Assembly (NCBI GenBank): GCA_014381585.1
Contig: JACNLH010000125.1
Coordinates: 1-37,528, forward strand
DNA length: 37,528 nt
Direction of reading: 5' to 3'
Source of the DNA: Candidatus Sulfurimonas ponti
Lineage (GTDB): Bacteria; Campylobacterota; Campylobacteria; Campylobacterales; Sulfurimonadaceae
Shown here: positions 9,020 through 21,487 of the stretch, in pieces
How the letters are laid out: each line of letters opens with the position of its first letter
Position numbering within the stretch: position 1 is the stretch's first letter
The notes under the pieces: generated by a model
Database searches by the model: none
What the model saw: only the letters and a program-made list of their open reading frames with translations
Told to the model about the DNA's origin: nothing
Translations under genes and position numbers: made by a program

Positions 9020-10810
9020 TTGAAGAACATTAGAAACTTTTCTATCATCGCTCATATTGACCACGGTAAAAGCACTTTAGCGGATAGAATCATACAAGAG
9101 TGCGGTTCTGTGAGTGAACGTGAAATGACCACCCAAATGATGGACACTATGGAGATCGAACAAGAACGCGGAATTACCATAAAAGCGCAATCAGTCAGAC
9201 TTGACTATGTCAAAGACGGTGAACATTATATTCTCAACCTCATCGACACTCCGGGTCACGTTGATTTTTCTTATGAGGTGAGTAAGTCCCTTGCTTCTTC
9301 TGATGGGGCACTTCTTATCGTTGACGCTGCACAAGGTGTTGAAGCTCAAACTATAGCAAACGTTTACTTAGCACTCGACAATGATTTAGAGCTTATTCCG
9401 GTTATAAACAAGATAGATCTTCCTGCCGCTGATCCGATAAAAGTTGCAGAAGAGATTGAAACAAGTATAGGTATAGATGCCACAGATGCTTGTTTAGTTT
9501 CTGCAAAAACCGGTGTTGGGATTCGTGAACTTATAGATGCTATTGTGGAGCGTGTTCCAGCTCCTGTTGGCGATCCGGAGGCTACTACAAAAGCAATTAT
9601 CTATGACTCTTGGTTTGACCAGTATCTAGGTGCTTTGGCACTAGTACGTGTTTTTGACGGACAGGTGAGAAAAGGGCAGAATATTAAGCTTATGAGTAAT
9701 GGTGAAGAACATCATATTTTAGACCTGATGTATCCACATCCTAAGAAAAAAATCAAGACTGCCACTATTGAATGCGGGGAAATCGGTATCGTTGTTCTTG
9801 GTCTTAAAGAGGTGAGCGTTATTAATGTTGGCGATACAATCACCGACGCAAAGAATCCTGCAAAAGAGCCTGTTGGAACGTATGAACCAGCTAAACCATT
9901 TGTATTTGCCGGTATATATCCTATAGACACAGATGATTTTGAAAACTTACGTGAAGCACTTGATAAACTTCGTCTCAATGATAGTTCTTTATCTTATGAA
10001 CCGGAAACATCTTTAGCACTTGGCTTTGGTTTTCGTGTTGGTTTTCTTGGAATGCTTCATATGGAAGTTGTAAAAGAGAGACTTGAGCGTGAATTCAACC
10101 TTGATTTAATCGCCTCAGCACCATCGGTGATATATGAAGTGTATCTTAACAATGGTGAAAAAATACATGTTCAAAATCCATCACAACTGCCAGAGGTGAA
10201 TCGAATCAGCAGAATTGAAGAGCCTTATGTAAGAGCCACAGTCATCACTCCAAGTGAATATCTTGGTAACATCATAACTCTTCTTATAAGCAAGCGTGGT
10301 ACACAAAGTAAGATGACATACCTTAATGAAGGCAGAGTTATGCTTGAGTATGAAGTTCCGATGAATGAAATAGTTGTAGACTTTTACGACACCTTAAAAT
10401 CAATCTCTAAAGGCTATGCTTCATTTGATTATGAACCAATAGACTTTAGAGTCGGTGATTTGGTGAAGCTTGATATCAAAGTGGCTGGCGAAGCGGTGGA
10501 CGCACTCAGTATCGTTGTTCCTCGTAATCAAGCTCTTTCACGTGGTCGTGTTTTAGTTAAAAATATGAAAGAGATAATACCTCGCCAACTTTTTGAAGTC
10601 GCTGTTCAAGCTTCTTTAGGTTCTCAGATTATCGCCCGTGAAACGGTGAAGTCTATGGGTAAAAATGTCACTGCTAAATGTTATGGTGGAGATATCACCC
10701 GTAAACGTAAACTATTAGAAAAACAAAAAGCCGGTAAAAAACGTATGAAGTCTATAGGAAAAGTGCAACTTCCAAGTGAAGCCTTTATGTCAGTTTTAAA
10801 AATGGATTAA
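9020..10810 (+). CDS. lepA: Elongation factor 4
   Basis: [27 protein letters not shown]; LepA-type C-terminus [25 protein letters not shown]. Confidence 0.97.
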   Translation: MKNIRNFSIIAHIDHGKSTLADRIIQECGSVSEREMTTQMMDTMEIEQERGITIKAQSVRLDYVKDGEHYILNLIDTPGHVDFSYEVSKSLASSDGALLIVDAAQGVEAQTIANVYLALDNDLELIPVINKIDLPAADPIKVAEEIETSIGIDATDACLVSAKTGVGIRELIDAIVERVPAPVGDPEATTKAIIYDSWFDQYLGALALVRVFDGQVRKGQNIKLMSNGEEHHILDLMYPHPKKKIKTATIECGEIGIVVLGLKEVSVINVGDTITDAKNPAKEPVGTYEPAKPFVFAGIYPIDTDDFENLREALDKLRLNDSSLSYEPETSLALGFGFRVGFLGMLHMEVVKERLEREFNLDLIASAPSVIYEVYLNNGEKIHVQNPSQLPEVNRISRIEEPYVRATVITPSEYLGNIITLLISKRGTQSKMTYLNEGRVMLEYEVPMNEIVVDFYDTLKSISKGYASFDYEPIDFRVGDLVKLDIKVAGEAVDALSIVVPRNQALSRGRVLVKNMKEIIPRQLFEVAVQASLGSQIIARETVKSMGKNVTAKCYGGDITRKRKLLEKQKAGKKRMKSIGKVQLPSEAFMSVLKMD

Positions 10811-10821
10811 GAGCCACTGCC

Positions 10822-11397
10822 ATGAAATGCTTATTATGCGAAAGCTTATCTCTTTCGCATATCTGTAGACCTTGCCAAGAAACCTTTTTAACACCTTCTA
10901 TCTACAAAAGAAAAATCCTAAACAAGATCGAAGTTATCTCATTTTATAAATACAAAGATATTAAAAACCTGCTCCATACTAAACATACAGATATAGGATA
11001 TTATATTTACAAGATTCTCGCCAAAAACAGCTTTTCAAAATTTGCACAAGAGTTTAACTTCACCAATCCAGTGCACTCAATCGCTATTGACGATACAGTT
11101 CACAGTGGATATTCTCATACAGCAATACTAAACAATGCACTTCGCAGTGAAAATATAAGACCGATTTTCAACAAACTTCGAGCGGGGAACTCTATATCTT
11201 ATTCTGGAAAAAGTAAGGAGTTCAGACTCTTAAATCCGAGGAGCTTTAAAGTAAGTGAGATGAGAGAAAAAGAGATAATTTTAGTTGATGACATCATTAC
11301 CACCGGTTCAACTTTATCTCAAGCTGTTTCGTCTTTGGAATCAAACAAAAAAGAGGTGCTTTTTTGTTTGACCTTAGCAGACGCTGCATTTAAGTAA
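10822..11397 (+). CDS. ComF-like phosphoribosyltransferase family protein
   Basis: N-terminal CLLCESLSLSHICRPC zinc-ribbon-like Cys pairs; C-terminal IILVDDIITTGSTLSQA PRPP loop. Confidence 0.82.
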   Translation: MKCLLCESLSLSHICRPCQETFLTPSIYKRKILNKIEVISFYKYKDIKNLLHTKHTDIGYYIYKILAKNSFSKFAQEFNFTNPVHSIAIDDTVHSGYSHTAILNNALRSENIRPIFNKLRAGNSISYSGKSKEFRLLNPRSFKVSEMREKEIILVDDIITTGSTLSQAVSSLESNKKEVLFCLTLADAAFK

Positions 11398-11400
11398 GGG

Positions 11401-13398
11401 CTAAAAGAAACCTTTAAGAAGACCGTCTAGTTTTTCACCCACAGCTTTTTGCACTTCGTTTTTAAGTATGTCCCCGGCATCCACAGATACTGCGGGATTC
11501 GATGTATTCCCCTTCAAGCTTACAGATATAGGATGTTTATTTGCTGTGATCTCTATGGTGGCATCTACAGTTTTTGCCTTAGAATCCAACTTTGCTTCCT
11601 TGGTTTTAATAGAAGAACTGTTTGATGCAAGACTGAGTGAAGCAAGAAGTTTTTCTTTGTTTACATCTGCACTCACATCCCCTTTAAAACTTTCTTTATA
11701 CAAGTCAACTTTTCCATACTGTTTTACAAGAGAAAGCATAGCATTTGGGGTGAATTTTCCATCAACTAAATCACCCTTGAATTTTCCTTTTTTCTCTTTG
11801 GTGTTATAATCAAGCACTCCATTAAGCGAAGAAGCAAACACCACTGGATAGATAAGCATCTCAAGAGCTTTAAGTGTTTGAATCGACTTTAAATCCACAT
11901 GAAGGTCATCATTAAACATTTTCGCATCAAGCGTTCCATCTGCCACCTTTGAGTGTACTTTTAAATCTAAATCTTTATCTTTTTTTATCTCTCCGTTTAA
12001 AGTGATTGCTCCCTTAAGGTGTCTCTCTGTGATAAAAAATAGATTATCTAAGTCTGAGACAGTGCTTGTAAAGTCACTTACAATTGATTTCTTCTCTAAA
12101 TCATACTTTGCTTTTTCTATATCAAGAGAAAGCAATGTCGATTTTAAATTCAATTTTGTTTCTGTCATATCTCCATTTAAAGTGGTGTTTGTGATTACGT
12201 TGAATGTGGTTTTAGGCATCATTGTTTTAAATCCCTGCTCTTTTGTCAGATACGCAGAATCTAAAACACCTTTTTTAATATTTGAAATAACACTCCCTGC
12301 TAAATGTCCTTTTCTTAGGTCACTCATATCTACATTTAAAGAAAGTATTCCGTCTCCATAATGAGGCTGCTTCAACATATATAAAAGTTTTTCTATTTTT
12401 AAGTTCTCTATACTGGCATTTAAAGAAACGGGTTTATTATTTTTCAAGATCGTGCTAAATTGTGTATCTGAAGATGCTAAATCACTCACACCTTCAACAA
12501 TCATATTTTTTTGAGTGCCCTTAGCCGTTCCTTCTAATGTGAATGGACCGCGTACATCTTCTTTAATGATAGGCTTTAAAACTGCAAGTTCTTTTATGTC
12601 TAAATTATAAGTGATATCCACTTTTAAAGGTTGGGGCACAATATTTCCAGCTGAGCTTATCTTTGCAAGGTTTGAATATAGAGCGTAGGTATAATCAACA
12701 TCATCCCCTTTTAGTTTTGCATCCAGTTTCATACTGAACTTCGTAGCAGGAATATCCAACTCAAAATCTTTACTCATAAGTGCGTTGTTTAGTTTTCCTT
12801 CTTTTGTAGTTAAAAGAATATTTCCATCTAACTCATGCGGCTTAATGTTTTTAAAATTAACATCAACGTCAATCTTACCTTGCGCATACGGTTTTTCACC
12901 GGCGAGTTCCAAAAGTGAAACTAAATTAGCATTTTGTATTTTTGCGATTATAGATGTTGGATCTAAGTCAGTTAGCTCCACCTTATATACAGTAGCGCTG
13001 AATGCAACATCACTTTTACCGTCAATCTTCATAAAAGCCATATCCCCTTTAGCAGTGCCATCCGTAAACACCGCTCCTTTTAGAGGTTTTTTTGTTAATG
13101 GCTCTAAAGTTTCAAGCTTATTTAGTTTTACATCATACACCGCGTCAAAAGATTGTTCAAAAAGAGAGTAACTTCCCTTTGCAAAAACTGTATTATCTTG
13201 ATTTAGCTCTAAAAGCACTTCAAATTCATTCATACTTAAAGAAAAAACTTGAAGTTTTGAATCCAATTGTGTTTGCTCTTGAATTTTCCCTTCCACAATA
13301 GGCGCTAAAAATGCATTACCTATAGCTGAAAACAACATAAAATAAATTCCAGCCATACCTATTACCACCAGTCCTAAAAACCATGAAACTATTTTCAT
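11401..13398 (-). CDS. AsmA/TamB-like large exported protein
   Basis: N-terminal membrane anchor, then long beta-rich repetitive sequence and DUF-type AsmA C-terminus; homology recognised by character only. Confidence 0.5.
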   Translation of the reverse strand: MKIVSWFLGLVVIGMAGIYFMLFSAIGNAFLAPIVEGKIQEQTQLDSKLQVFSLSMNEFEVLLELNQDNTVFAKGSYSLFEQSFDAVYDVKLNKLETLEPLTKKPLKGAVFTDGTAKGDMAFMKIDGKSDVAFSATVYKVELTDLDPTSIIAKIQNANLVSLLELAGEKPYAQGKIDVDVNFKNIKPHELDGNILLTTKEGKLNNALMSKDFELDIPATKFSMKLDAKLKGDDVDYTYALYSNLAKISSAGNIVPQPLKVDITYNLDIKELAVLKPIIKEDVRGPFTLEGTAKGTQKNMIVEGVSDLASSDTQFSTILKNNKPVSLNASIENLKIEKLLYMLKQPHYGDGILSLNVDMSDLRKGHLAGSVISNIKKGVLDSAYLTKEQGFKTMMPKTTFNVITNTTLNGDMTETKLNLKSTLLSLDIEKAKYDLEKKSIVSDFTSTVSDLDNLFFITERHLKGAITLNGEIKKDKDLDLKVHSKVADGTLDAKMFNDDLHVDLKSIQTLKALEMLIYPVVFASSLNGVLDYNTKEKKGKFKGDLVDGKFTPNAMLSLVKQYGKVDLYKESFKGDVSADVNKEKLLASLSLASNSSSIKTKEAKLDSKAKTVDATIEITANKHPISVSLKGNTSNPAVSVDAGDILKNEVQKAVGEKLDGLLKGFF

Positions 13399-13464
13399 AT
13401 TTCTCTCCCTAGATTATCTTTTGTAATCATACACTAATCTATATTTACAAAGAGAATGTACATG

Positions 13465-13481
13465 TGAGTCTAATAGACTCA
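13465..13481. promoter_or_regulatory. Palindrome TGAGTCTA-A-TAGACTCA upstream of the grpE promoter
   Basis: Perfect 8-bp arms with 1-nt spacer, about 30 bp upstream of a -35 box. Confidence 0.4.
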
Positions 13482-13512
13482 ACATAAATAACAAATACAA
13501 CTAAGAGTTTAC

Positions 13513-13541
13513 TTGACATTGTTACACTCAATATGTATAAT
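13513..13541 (+). promoter_or_regulatory. Sigma-70-type promoter for grpE-dnaK
   Basis: TTGACA (13513-13518), 17-nt spacer, TATAAT (13536-13541), about 115 bp upstream of the grpE ATG. Confidence 0.75.
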
Positions 13542-13577
13542 GTTGCTATCTTTTTATAAGAACGTTGAAAACTTATC

Positions 13578-13623
13578 ATTATTTGGGCTCAAGTTTCACA
13601 AGTGAAAACTTGGCTCCAATAAT
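13578..13623 (+). promoter_or_regulatory. Long hairpin in the grpE 5' leader
   Basis: ATTATTTGGGCTCAAGTTTCAC-AA-GTGAAAACTTGGCTCCAATAAT, imperfect arms of about 22 nt. Confidence 0.6.
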
Positions 13624-13655
13624 GGTTTTTAAAGCAAAGGAGTCATTTAATAATT

Positions 13656-14210
13656 ATGTCTAAAGATGAAATACAAGAAGAACCTCTAGAAACAACAGAG
13701 GAAAACTTAGAAACAATATACGAAGAAGCTGAAGCAGATTCTGAAGCAGTTGAAAATGAGCTTGATCTTTTACAAGCTGAATTAACAGAACTAAAAGACA
13801 AGTATGCGCGCGTTCATGCCGATTTTGATAATATCAAAAAAAGATTGGAACGTGAAAAATACACTGCAGTTGAGTATTCAAATGAAAAATTTGCTAAAGA
13901 TATGATTCCTGTAATGGATTCACTTCAGGGTGCAATGAACTCAGCTAATGCTGAAGCAGATAAAGCTGAACTTTTTGAGAAGTTGAAAGAAGGAATAGAG
14001 TTAACTTATAAACAGTTTCTCACCTCTTTAGAAAAACATGGAGTCACTATGGTGGCTTATGATGAACCATTTGATCCAAATATTCACAACGCTGTGCAAG
14101 CAGTGGATAGTGACACCGTGCAATCAGGACAAATTGTTCAAACTTTTCAAACTGGTTATAAATATAAAAACAGACCACTGCGTGAAGCAATGGTGATAGT
14201 CGCGAATTAG
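13656..14210 (+). CDS. grpE: Nucleotide exchange factor GrpE
   Basis: YARVHADFDNIKKRLEREK...IPVMDSLQGAM...RPLREAMVIVA, followed by dnaK. Confidence 0.96.
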   Translation: MSKDEIQEEPLETTEENLETIYEEAEADSEAVENELDLLQAELTELKDKYARVHADFDNIKKRLEREKYTAVEYSNEKFAKDMIPVMDSLQGAMNSANAEADKAELFEKLKEGIELTYKQFLTSLEKHGVTMVAYDEPFDPNIHNAVQAVDSDTVQSGQIVQTFQTGYKYKNRPLREAMVIVAN

Positions 14211-14241
14211 ATTCGTAAATAATTAAACAAATATGGAAAAC

Positions 14242-14300
14242 TTTAGTCGCCACAGCGGCGCAAGCGGAGTAAAAGGGACTAGTTCCTTTTACGGACTAAT
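14242..14300 (+). promoter_or_regulatory. Structured grpE-dnaK intergenic leader
   Basis: TTAGTC (14243-14248) pairs with GACTAA (14294-14299); inner CGCC/GGCG and near-palindrome GTAAAAGGGACTAGTTCCTTTTAC (14269-14292). Confidence 0.55.
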
Positions 14301-14353
14301 AATGGAGCGAATGAATTTGCTTCATTTTATGAAATAAAATTAAGGAAATTATA

Positions 14354-16240
<1,887 letters not shown>

Positions 16241-16264
16241 GTTCACTCTTTCTCAAAATTTCTA

Positions 16265-16289
16265 AAGCAAGCCTTTATGCGGCTTGCTT
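16265..16289 (+). terminator. Hairpin after dnaK
   Basis: AAGCAAGCC-TTTATGC-GGCTTGCTT, 9-bp perfect arms; weak U tract. Confidence 0.55.
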
Positions 16290-16398
16290 ACACACCTTTC
16301 TCACATATACTTCACCCTTATAAAATTTAATGAATAAAACAACTCTTTAGAAGCTTAAAATTTCACTATAATACCTATAAAAAACACTAGGTGAAAAT

Positions 16399-16905
16399 AT
16401 GAAAAATAAGATTAAACATTATATAAAAGAGCTTGCTTTATTTATAATTATAATAACTGTGCTAGCTAATGCAATCAGCCTCTATAAGAGCTCCGATTTG
16501 AATAAAGAGCCTTTAAGCTTGACAAATATAACTTTACATAATGGTTTAAAATACACTTTATCTGATACAAAACCCACATTGATACATATATGGGCTATAT
16601 GGTGCCCCACATGCAAGGTGGAAGCATCCAACATACAAACACTCTCAAAACACTATAACGTGCTCACAGTAGCCGTAAAATCAGGTTCTGATGATGAGAT
16701 ACAAAGTTGGCTGCTAGAAAATAACTATAACTTTAATGTAATCAATGACAGCAGCGGATTAATAGCTTCAAACTTCAATGTAAGTGTTTTTCCAAGCACG
16801 CTTATCTACGACAAAAATCAAGAGTTGGTTTTTTCAGATGTAGGATACACAAGCACTTGGGGATTATTTTTAAGAATGTGGTCTGCCACATATTTTAATT
16901 TATAA
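16399..16905 (+). CDS. TlpA/ScsD-like membrane-anchored thioredoxin-fold protein
   Basis: N-terminal TM helix; LIHIWAIWCPTCKVEA with CPTC active site; cis-Pro-like VFPSTLIYDKN. Confidence 0.82.
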   Translation: MKNKIKHYIKELALFIIIITVLANAISLYKSSDLNKEPLSLTNITLHNGLKYTLSDTKPTLIHIWAIWCPTCKVEASNIQTLSKHYNVLTVAVKSGSDDEIQSWLLENNYNFNVINDSSGLIASNFNVSVFPSTLIYDKNQELVFSDVGYTSTWGLFLRMWSATYFNL

Positions 16906-16940
16906 ATGAGCAAAGCACATTTATAATCGCTCGCGCTCAG

Positions 16941-17122
16941 CCACTCAGAGTGGAGAATGCCATTGGTTAGCATTCCTAAAAGCTAGCTTCATACGAAGCA
17001 GAAAATATATATTAAAATAAGTACAGTAGAAAAAATTTAGAGAGTGATGTGAGTTCAAGGCGCACGCTAAGGAAGCGTACTCCAAGTACCTGACGAAGTG
17101 AGCAACGCAGCAAATGCGTTGC
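16941..17122. repeat. Cluster of short hairpins between convergent genes
   Basis: CCACT-CAG-AGTGG; GAATGC/GCATTC; GCTTC-ATAC-GAAGC; ACGCT/AGCGT; GTAC/GTAC; GCAACGCA-GCAAA-TGCGTTGC (17102-17122; likely terminator of the minus-strand gene). Confidence 0.55.
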
Positions 17123-17133
17123 TATCTAGATTT

Positions 17134-20100
17134 TTACTTTTTGATACTTACACGGTATGCTTTACTTGATAGAGGCACCCACGGACGTTTAATATGCTCT
17201 GGACGACGTTTAACTGAGTTCTCATCTAAACCACGAGTTAAGTCATCTCTCCAACCTTGGTAAATTTTGAAGTTATTTTCATAATTCACATAGATATCAC
17301 CAATTTTATCACCAGCTTGTGCAGGCTCTAAAATTACTTTTTGATGCCAACAATGCATACCAGAAATTGGATCCGGGTGAACCGCAGCCACAGCATTTTG
17401 CCATGAACCGCTTAAACCATCCCACCAGATGTTTTGAGAATCTTTGTTGTAATCAGCAAATCTATCAGACTTGAATGGAACAATACCCTCAACGTATTTC
17501 ATTTTACCTTCTTTCCCATCCATCTGAAGTTCAGCAGTTGGAACACCAAAACTATTTTGACCAGATGTGCCGGTATAATCTTCAATCTTAATTTGAGCAC
17601 CATCTTTACCAACATTTTCTGGTGAATGTGCCATAAACTTAGGATCGTTCATATTTCTAGCAATTGGTTGAGAATTAACCTTACCATCACTAACACCATT
17701 AGGAATAGTGACAGAGTTTACAAGTTTCCATCTACCACCGTGATGTGAACAAGCTAACGTACCAGGAAGAACACCTTCTGTCGGCACAGCCATAGCTACA
17801 AAGTAACCTGACTCTAAACCAGTGACAGTATCTGTAATTCTTACACGGATAGCATCCCCACGTTTGAAACCTTGACGCTTAGCATCTGGAGTTGAGATCC
17901 AAATAGGGTCATGATTTTGAGAAATCTCCATAAGGTGCTTACTATTAGCAGAACGCGTATGGATATTGTATGGTAAACGGAACACAGTGTTTAATGCATA
18001 TGAATCTTTTTCTGTCATATACATATGATTTACATGCGATGTGATATGAACCATCTCTTTTTTCTCTTGCTCATTTCTTGGATAGATTGGAATCGCATAT
18101 TCTGGCCATTTCCAATCATCAGCCAACCAATCACAGAAGAAGTCAAGTTTTTTATCCAGTGTGGCAAAACCTTCCATAACTGTACCGTCCACTTCAATAG
18201 CAACCGGTTTTAAGTTATCTTTGTATTTACCATCACCATGATGATCTTTAGCGTAAATAACACCTGTTCTTTCATTCTTAGTTAAGTCTTCTTTGTTGTA
18301 TTTATGACCATGAGAAATTAAATTTTCACCATCATATTTAACTGGTCTTTCTTGAGCAGAATAAATTTTATTCTCTTCCATCCAAGCACCATGATCTCTC
18401 ATATACTCATACACTGGGAACTCAGCATTTTTATATCTTTCATCTGATGTTGCAGTTTTCTTCAAGTTCGGCAGGTTATCACCAAATGCTGCATCATACC
18501 ACTCAGCAATAGTGACTGGAGTGCCTGGAGTCTTTTTAGATTCCCACATAGAATGAACAGTCTTAGTTTTAGCATCGTCAAGGAATAAATCACCTTTAGG
18601 GTCAATATAGTTAACACACATATCAAACCAGAACTCATTTTCTTCCCAAACTTCACCAAGACCGGCTTTAATATGTGCTTCAAGAGTCGCACGGGCAGGA
18701 TTATTTGGTTTCCATCCCATTTTCTCTAAAGCAACACGCATAACCGGTTGACGGAATGAAGTCCATCTTGCAGGCATAGTGGCTTCTGAATGTTGATCGT
18801 GACGTTCACCTGCTAGACCAACAGGTAAAATATAATCAACATACCAGTTAGTCTCAGACCATACTGGAGATAAGTTAAATGTAAGTTCCATTTTAGATTC
18901 ATCTTTGATAGTCTCAATCCATCTGAAACCATCCGGGTTGATCCAAACCGGGTTGTACATACGAGGAATCCAAACTTTAATGTTCTTAGGAACAGTAAGA
19001 CCTTTGGCAGTCCATTTTTCTTGCCATTCTTCATCTGCAAGTAAATGTGGTAAAAGGTAAGATAACTCATATGTTGACAATGGCCATTCCGGTGGGAATG
19101 AAAGTTCATTATATACATCAACTTTAGGAATATTTGAACCACGTTTTCCTTGACCGACTGTAGCAGAACCACCTTTACCACCAACAGAAATAACATGCCA
19201 GTGGTGAAAGAATGTTCCACCTTCTGGACCGATTGCACCACGAAGACCAAGCATTAAGAAACCTGTTCTACCAGATGTCCAGCCACCACGGTTACCAGCT
19301 GCAGCTGCACGCCAGAAGTATGTTGAGATTGAAGTGTCAGCCCAGATAACCATATCATATAACTCTTCTAATTTATATGCAGGAACGTGAGTTTCTTTAA
19401 CAGCATACTCAAGTGTATATGGAGCATAAAGTTCTTTTAACATACCCATGTATGATTCAAAAGAGTTGTCTTTTGGCAATGCTGCTATATATTTTTGTTT
19501 AACCATAAATTCAAGATAATCAGTGTTATCCATCATTACTTCCCAGTTAAACCATTTTTTAACAAAAGTTTCGTTTACTTTACCTTCGTTAAGCATACGC
19601 TGAACTAAGTATAAGTAAATTGCAGCTTCTGTACCAGGCCAAGCAGCGATCCAAAGATCAGCCATACCGGCAGAGTTAGACATACGAGGATCCATAACCA
19701 CAAGTTTTGCACCCTTCGCTCTTGCATCAGCAATATGCCCTGCAGCTTGTTGGAAGTAGTGACCGGCATCAGCAGCGTGGGATGAGTTAAGGAAAATAAG
19801 TTTCGCATTAGCCCAATCCGGTGAAGATCTATCATCATTTGACCATTGAATAGTCGGAGTACGACCACCAGATGAACAAATATTTGTATGCGAGTTGAAA
19901 CAATCTTGACCTAAAGTATGCCATACTTTACCAGTGAAACCATTCTCATTCGGACGTCCAACATGGAACATACAAGATTTTTTAGATAACTCATCATCGC
20001 CTTTCATAGCTTCATGCATTTTGTTACCGATAGTTGTCATCGCTTCGTCCCAAGTTGTACGAATCCATTTACCTTCACCACGAGCAGAACCTGGAGCTCT

Positions 20101-20571
20101 TTTTAGTGGGAATGCAATTCTATCTGGATCATACATTTGAGATTGTGTAGCATAACCTTTTGCACAGTTACGTCCACGAGAACCCGCATGTAATGGGTTA
20201 CCCATATACTTTTTAACTGTAAAAGTTTTCTTATCAATCCACGCTGTTAAACCACAAGAAGCTTCACAGTTAGAACATGCAGTTGGAACGATCATATAAT
20301 CATTCACTTCAATTCCATCAGGATTATCTTCGCTTCTCACACCTTTACGCTCTAAGCCACCACGTTTCCAGTCATCACCATCTAACTCTTTAAAGTCAGA
20401 CCATTCTTCCATTGGAGGATAGAACGATAATGTGTCCGGAGTATCTGTAAATTTGCTTTGTGTAACAGACTCAGCTATTGCATCTGCTGTAAATACACCT
20501 TTAGCAATTGCGGCACCTGCAACAGTGAATGCAGCACCTTTTAAAAATGTTCTTCTACTTTGTAAATACAT
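17134..20571 (-). CDS. Molybdopterin oxidoreductase catalytic subunit (PsrA/PhsA/SoeA-like), Tat-exported
   Basis: SRRTFLKGAAFTVAGAAIA Tat signal; CSNCEASCGL...NCAKG Fe-S motif; SHTNICSSGGR possible Mo-ligand region; next to NrfD and 4Fe-4S subunits. Confidence 0.85.
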   Translation of the reverse strand: MYLQSRRTFLKGAAFTVAGAAIAKGVFTADAIAESVTQSKFTDTPDTLSFYPPMEEWSDFKELDGDDWKRGGLERKGVRSEDNPDGIEVNDYMIVPTACSNCEASCGLTAWIDKKTFTVKKYMGNPLHAGSRGRNCAKGYATQSQMYDPDRIAFPLKRAPGSARGEGKWIRTTWDEAMTTIGNKMHEAMKGDDELSKKSCMFHVGRPNENGFTGKVWHTLGQDCFNSHTNICSSGGRTPTIQWSNDDRSSPDWANAKLIFLNSSHAADAGHYFQQAAGHIADARAKGAKLVVMDPRMSNSAGMADLWIAAWPGTEAAIYLYLVQRMLNEGKVNETFVKKWFNWEVMMDNTDYLEFMVKQKYIAALPKDNSFESYMGMLKELYAPYTLEYAVKETHVPAYKLEELYDMVIWADTSISTYFWRAAAAGNRGGWTSGRTGFLMLGLRGAIGPEGGTFFHHWHVISVGGKGGSATVGQGKRGSNIPKVDVYNELSFPPEWPLSTYELSYLLPHLLADEEWQEKWTAKGLTVPKNIKVWIPRMYNPVWINPDGFRWIETIKDESKMELTFNLSPVWSETNWYVDYILPVGLAGERHDQHSEATMPARWTSFRQPVMRVALEKMGWKPNNPARATLEAHIKAGLGEVWEENEFWFDMCVNYIDPKGDLFLDDAKTKTVHSMWESKKTPGTPVTIAEWYDAAFGDNLPNLKKTATSDERYKNAEFPVYEYMRDHGAWMEENKIYSAQERPVKYDGENLISHGHKYNKEDLTKNERTGVIYAKDHHGDGKYKDNLKPVAIEVDGTVMEGFATLDKKLDFFCDWLADDWKWPEYAIPIYPRNEQEKKEMVHITSHVNHMYMTEKDSYALNTVFRLPYNIHTRSANSKHLMEISQNHDPIWISTPDAKRQGFKRGDAIRVRITDTVTGLESGYFVAMAVPTEGVLPGTLACSHHGGRWKLVNSVTIPNGVSDGKVNSQPIARNMNDPKFMAHSPENVGKDGAQIKIEDYTGTSGQNSFGVPTAELQMDGKEGKMKYVEGIVPFKSDRFADYNKDSQNIWWDGLSGSWQNAVAAVHPDPISGMHCWHQKVILEPAQAGDKIGDIYVNYENNFKIYQGWRDDLTRGLDENSVKRRPEHIKRPWVPLSSKAYRVSIKK

Positions 20572-20584
20572 TAATATCTTCTCC

Positions 20585-21487
20585 CTAACTCATTGGTAAT
20601 AATTGTGGAATCATTAGCCAAACATGTTTAACTATAAATAGACCCACTAATGCTAAAATTGCAGCAAGCTTTAAAATGTTTTCACTTTTACTTGCACGAC
20701 TTAATACTATAAGAAGCATTGGTAATAGATATGTCATCCATTGTCCAATCCAGAACATAACTGTATATGCTCCATCACCTTTGATATACTCAAGAGTTGC
20801 CGCAACTTCTTCTGCTTTTTGTGGTCCAAAAACATACTCAGCCATATAGATGATAAATGCCATTAATGCACTTAAGCCTAAAACAACACCTAAAGATTTT
20901 TTCGCTTCATACGTAAGTTTACTTCCACCTAAAAGGATCATAGCTGCTGAACCTGCAAGTAATGCAGCTAAAATCATTTGAGCAGATTCTGCTGGCATTT
21001 GCCATAATTCACGTGCTGTACATTGAGCCATAAGAGCTGCTGTATAAAGTGTGACTGGAATAGCTAAAATAGCTGTCCATAATAGTACTTTATCAAAAGT
21101 CTCATCTTTTTTCGTATATCCTAAGAATACTAAAAGAGTTAAAAGACCTAAGAATGCAGATGCCATAAATGAACCCCATGTAATCGCAGATGTCCAGTGA
21201 GGGTGAAAGAATATATGCCACATTCTAAATGGCTGATGTAAATCAGCAAGTGTGAATAATAAGAAAATATTAATAAATATAAATGCAGTTGCTGCAGTCA
21301 TAAATCTTAAGTTCTTACCTGATTCCGGATGTGTTCTTAAAAGTAAAAACAACATAAAGATAACACCGGTACCAATACTTTTCGCCCACATATTCACCGT
21401 AACCAACCAAGGCCAAACAATCCCAGGAAGACCAACATCTAAGCTTACTACAGCATTTGTTGCTGCTAACATTTCATGAGCTGCCAT
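20585..21487 (-). CDS. NrfD/PsrC-type polysulfide reductase membrane anchor subunit
   Basis: Multi-helix membrane protein in an operon between the 4Fe-4S and molybdoenzyme genes; KSIGTGVIFML and LHQPFRMWHIFFHPHWTSAITWGSF motifs. Confidence 0.88.
   Translation of the reverse strand: MAAHEMLAATNAVVSLDVGLPGIVWPWLVTVNMWAKSIGTGVIFMLFLLLRTHPESGKNLRFMTAATAFIFINIFLLFTLADLHQPFRMWHIFFHPHWTSAITWGSFMASAFLGLLTLLVFLGYTKKDETFDKVLLWTAILAIPVTLYTAALMAQCTARELWQMPAESAQMILAALLAGSAAMILLGGSKLTYEAKKSLGVVLGLSALMAFIIYMAEYVFGPQKAEEVAATLEYIKGDGAYTVMFWIGQWMTYLLPMLLIVLSRASKSENILKLAAILALVGLFIVKHVWLMIPQLLPMS

Noticed and set aside
11468-13301. Plus-strand ORFs opposite the AsmA-like gene
   Set aside because: Antisense, low-complexity, without RBS or domains; the minus-strand reading is continuous.
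18813-19868. Several internal ORFs in the molybdoenzyme gene
   Set aside because: Alternate frames of a well-supported 1145-aa CDS with no recognisable domains.
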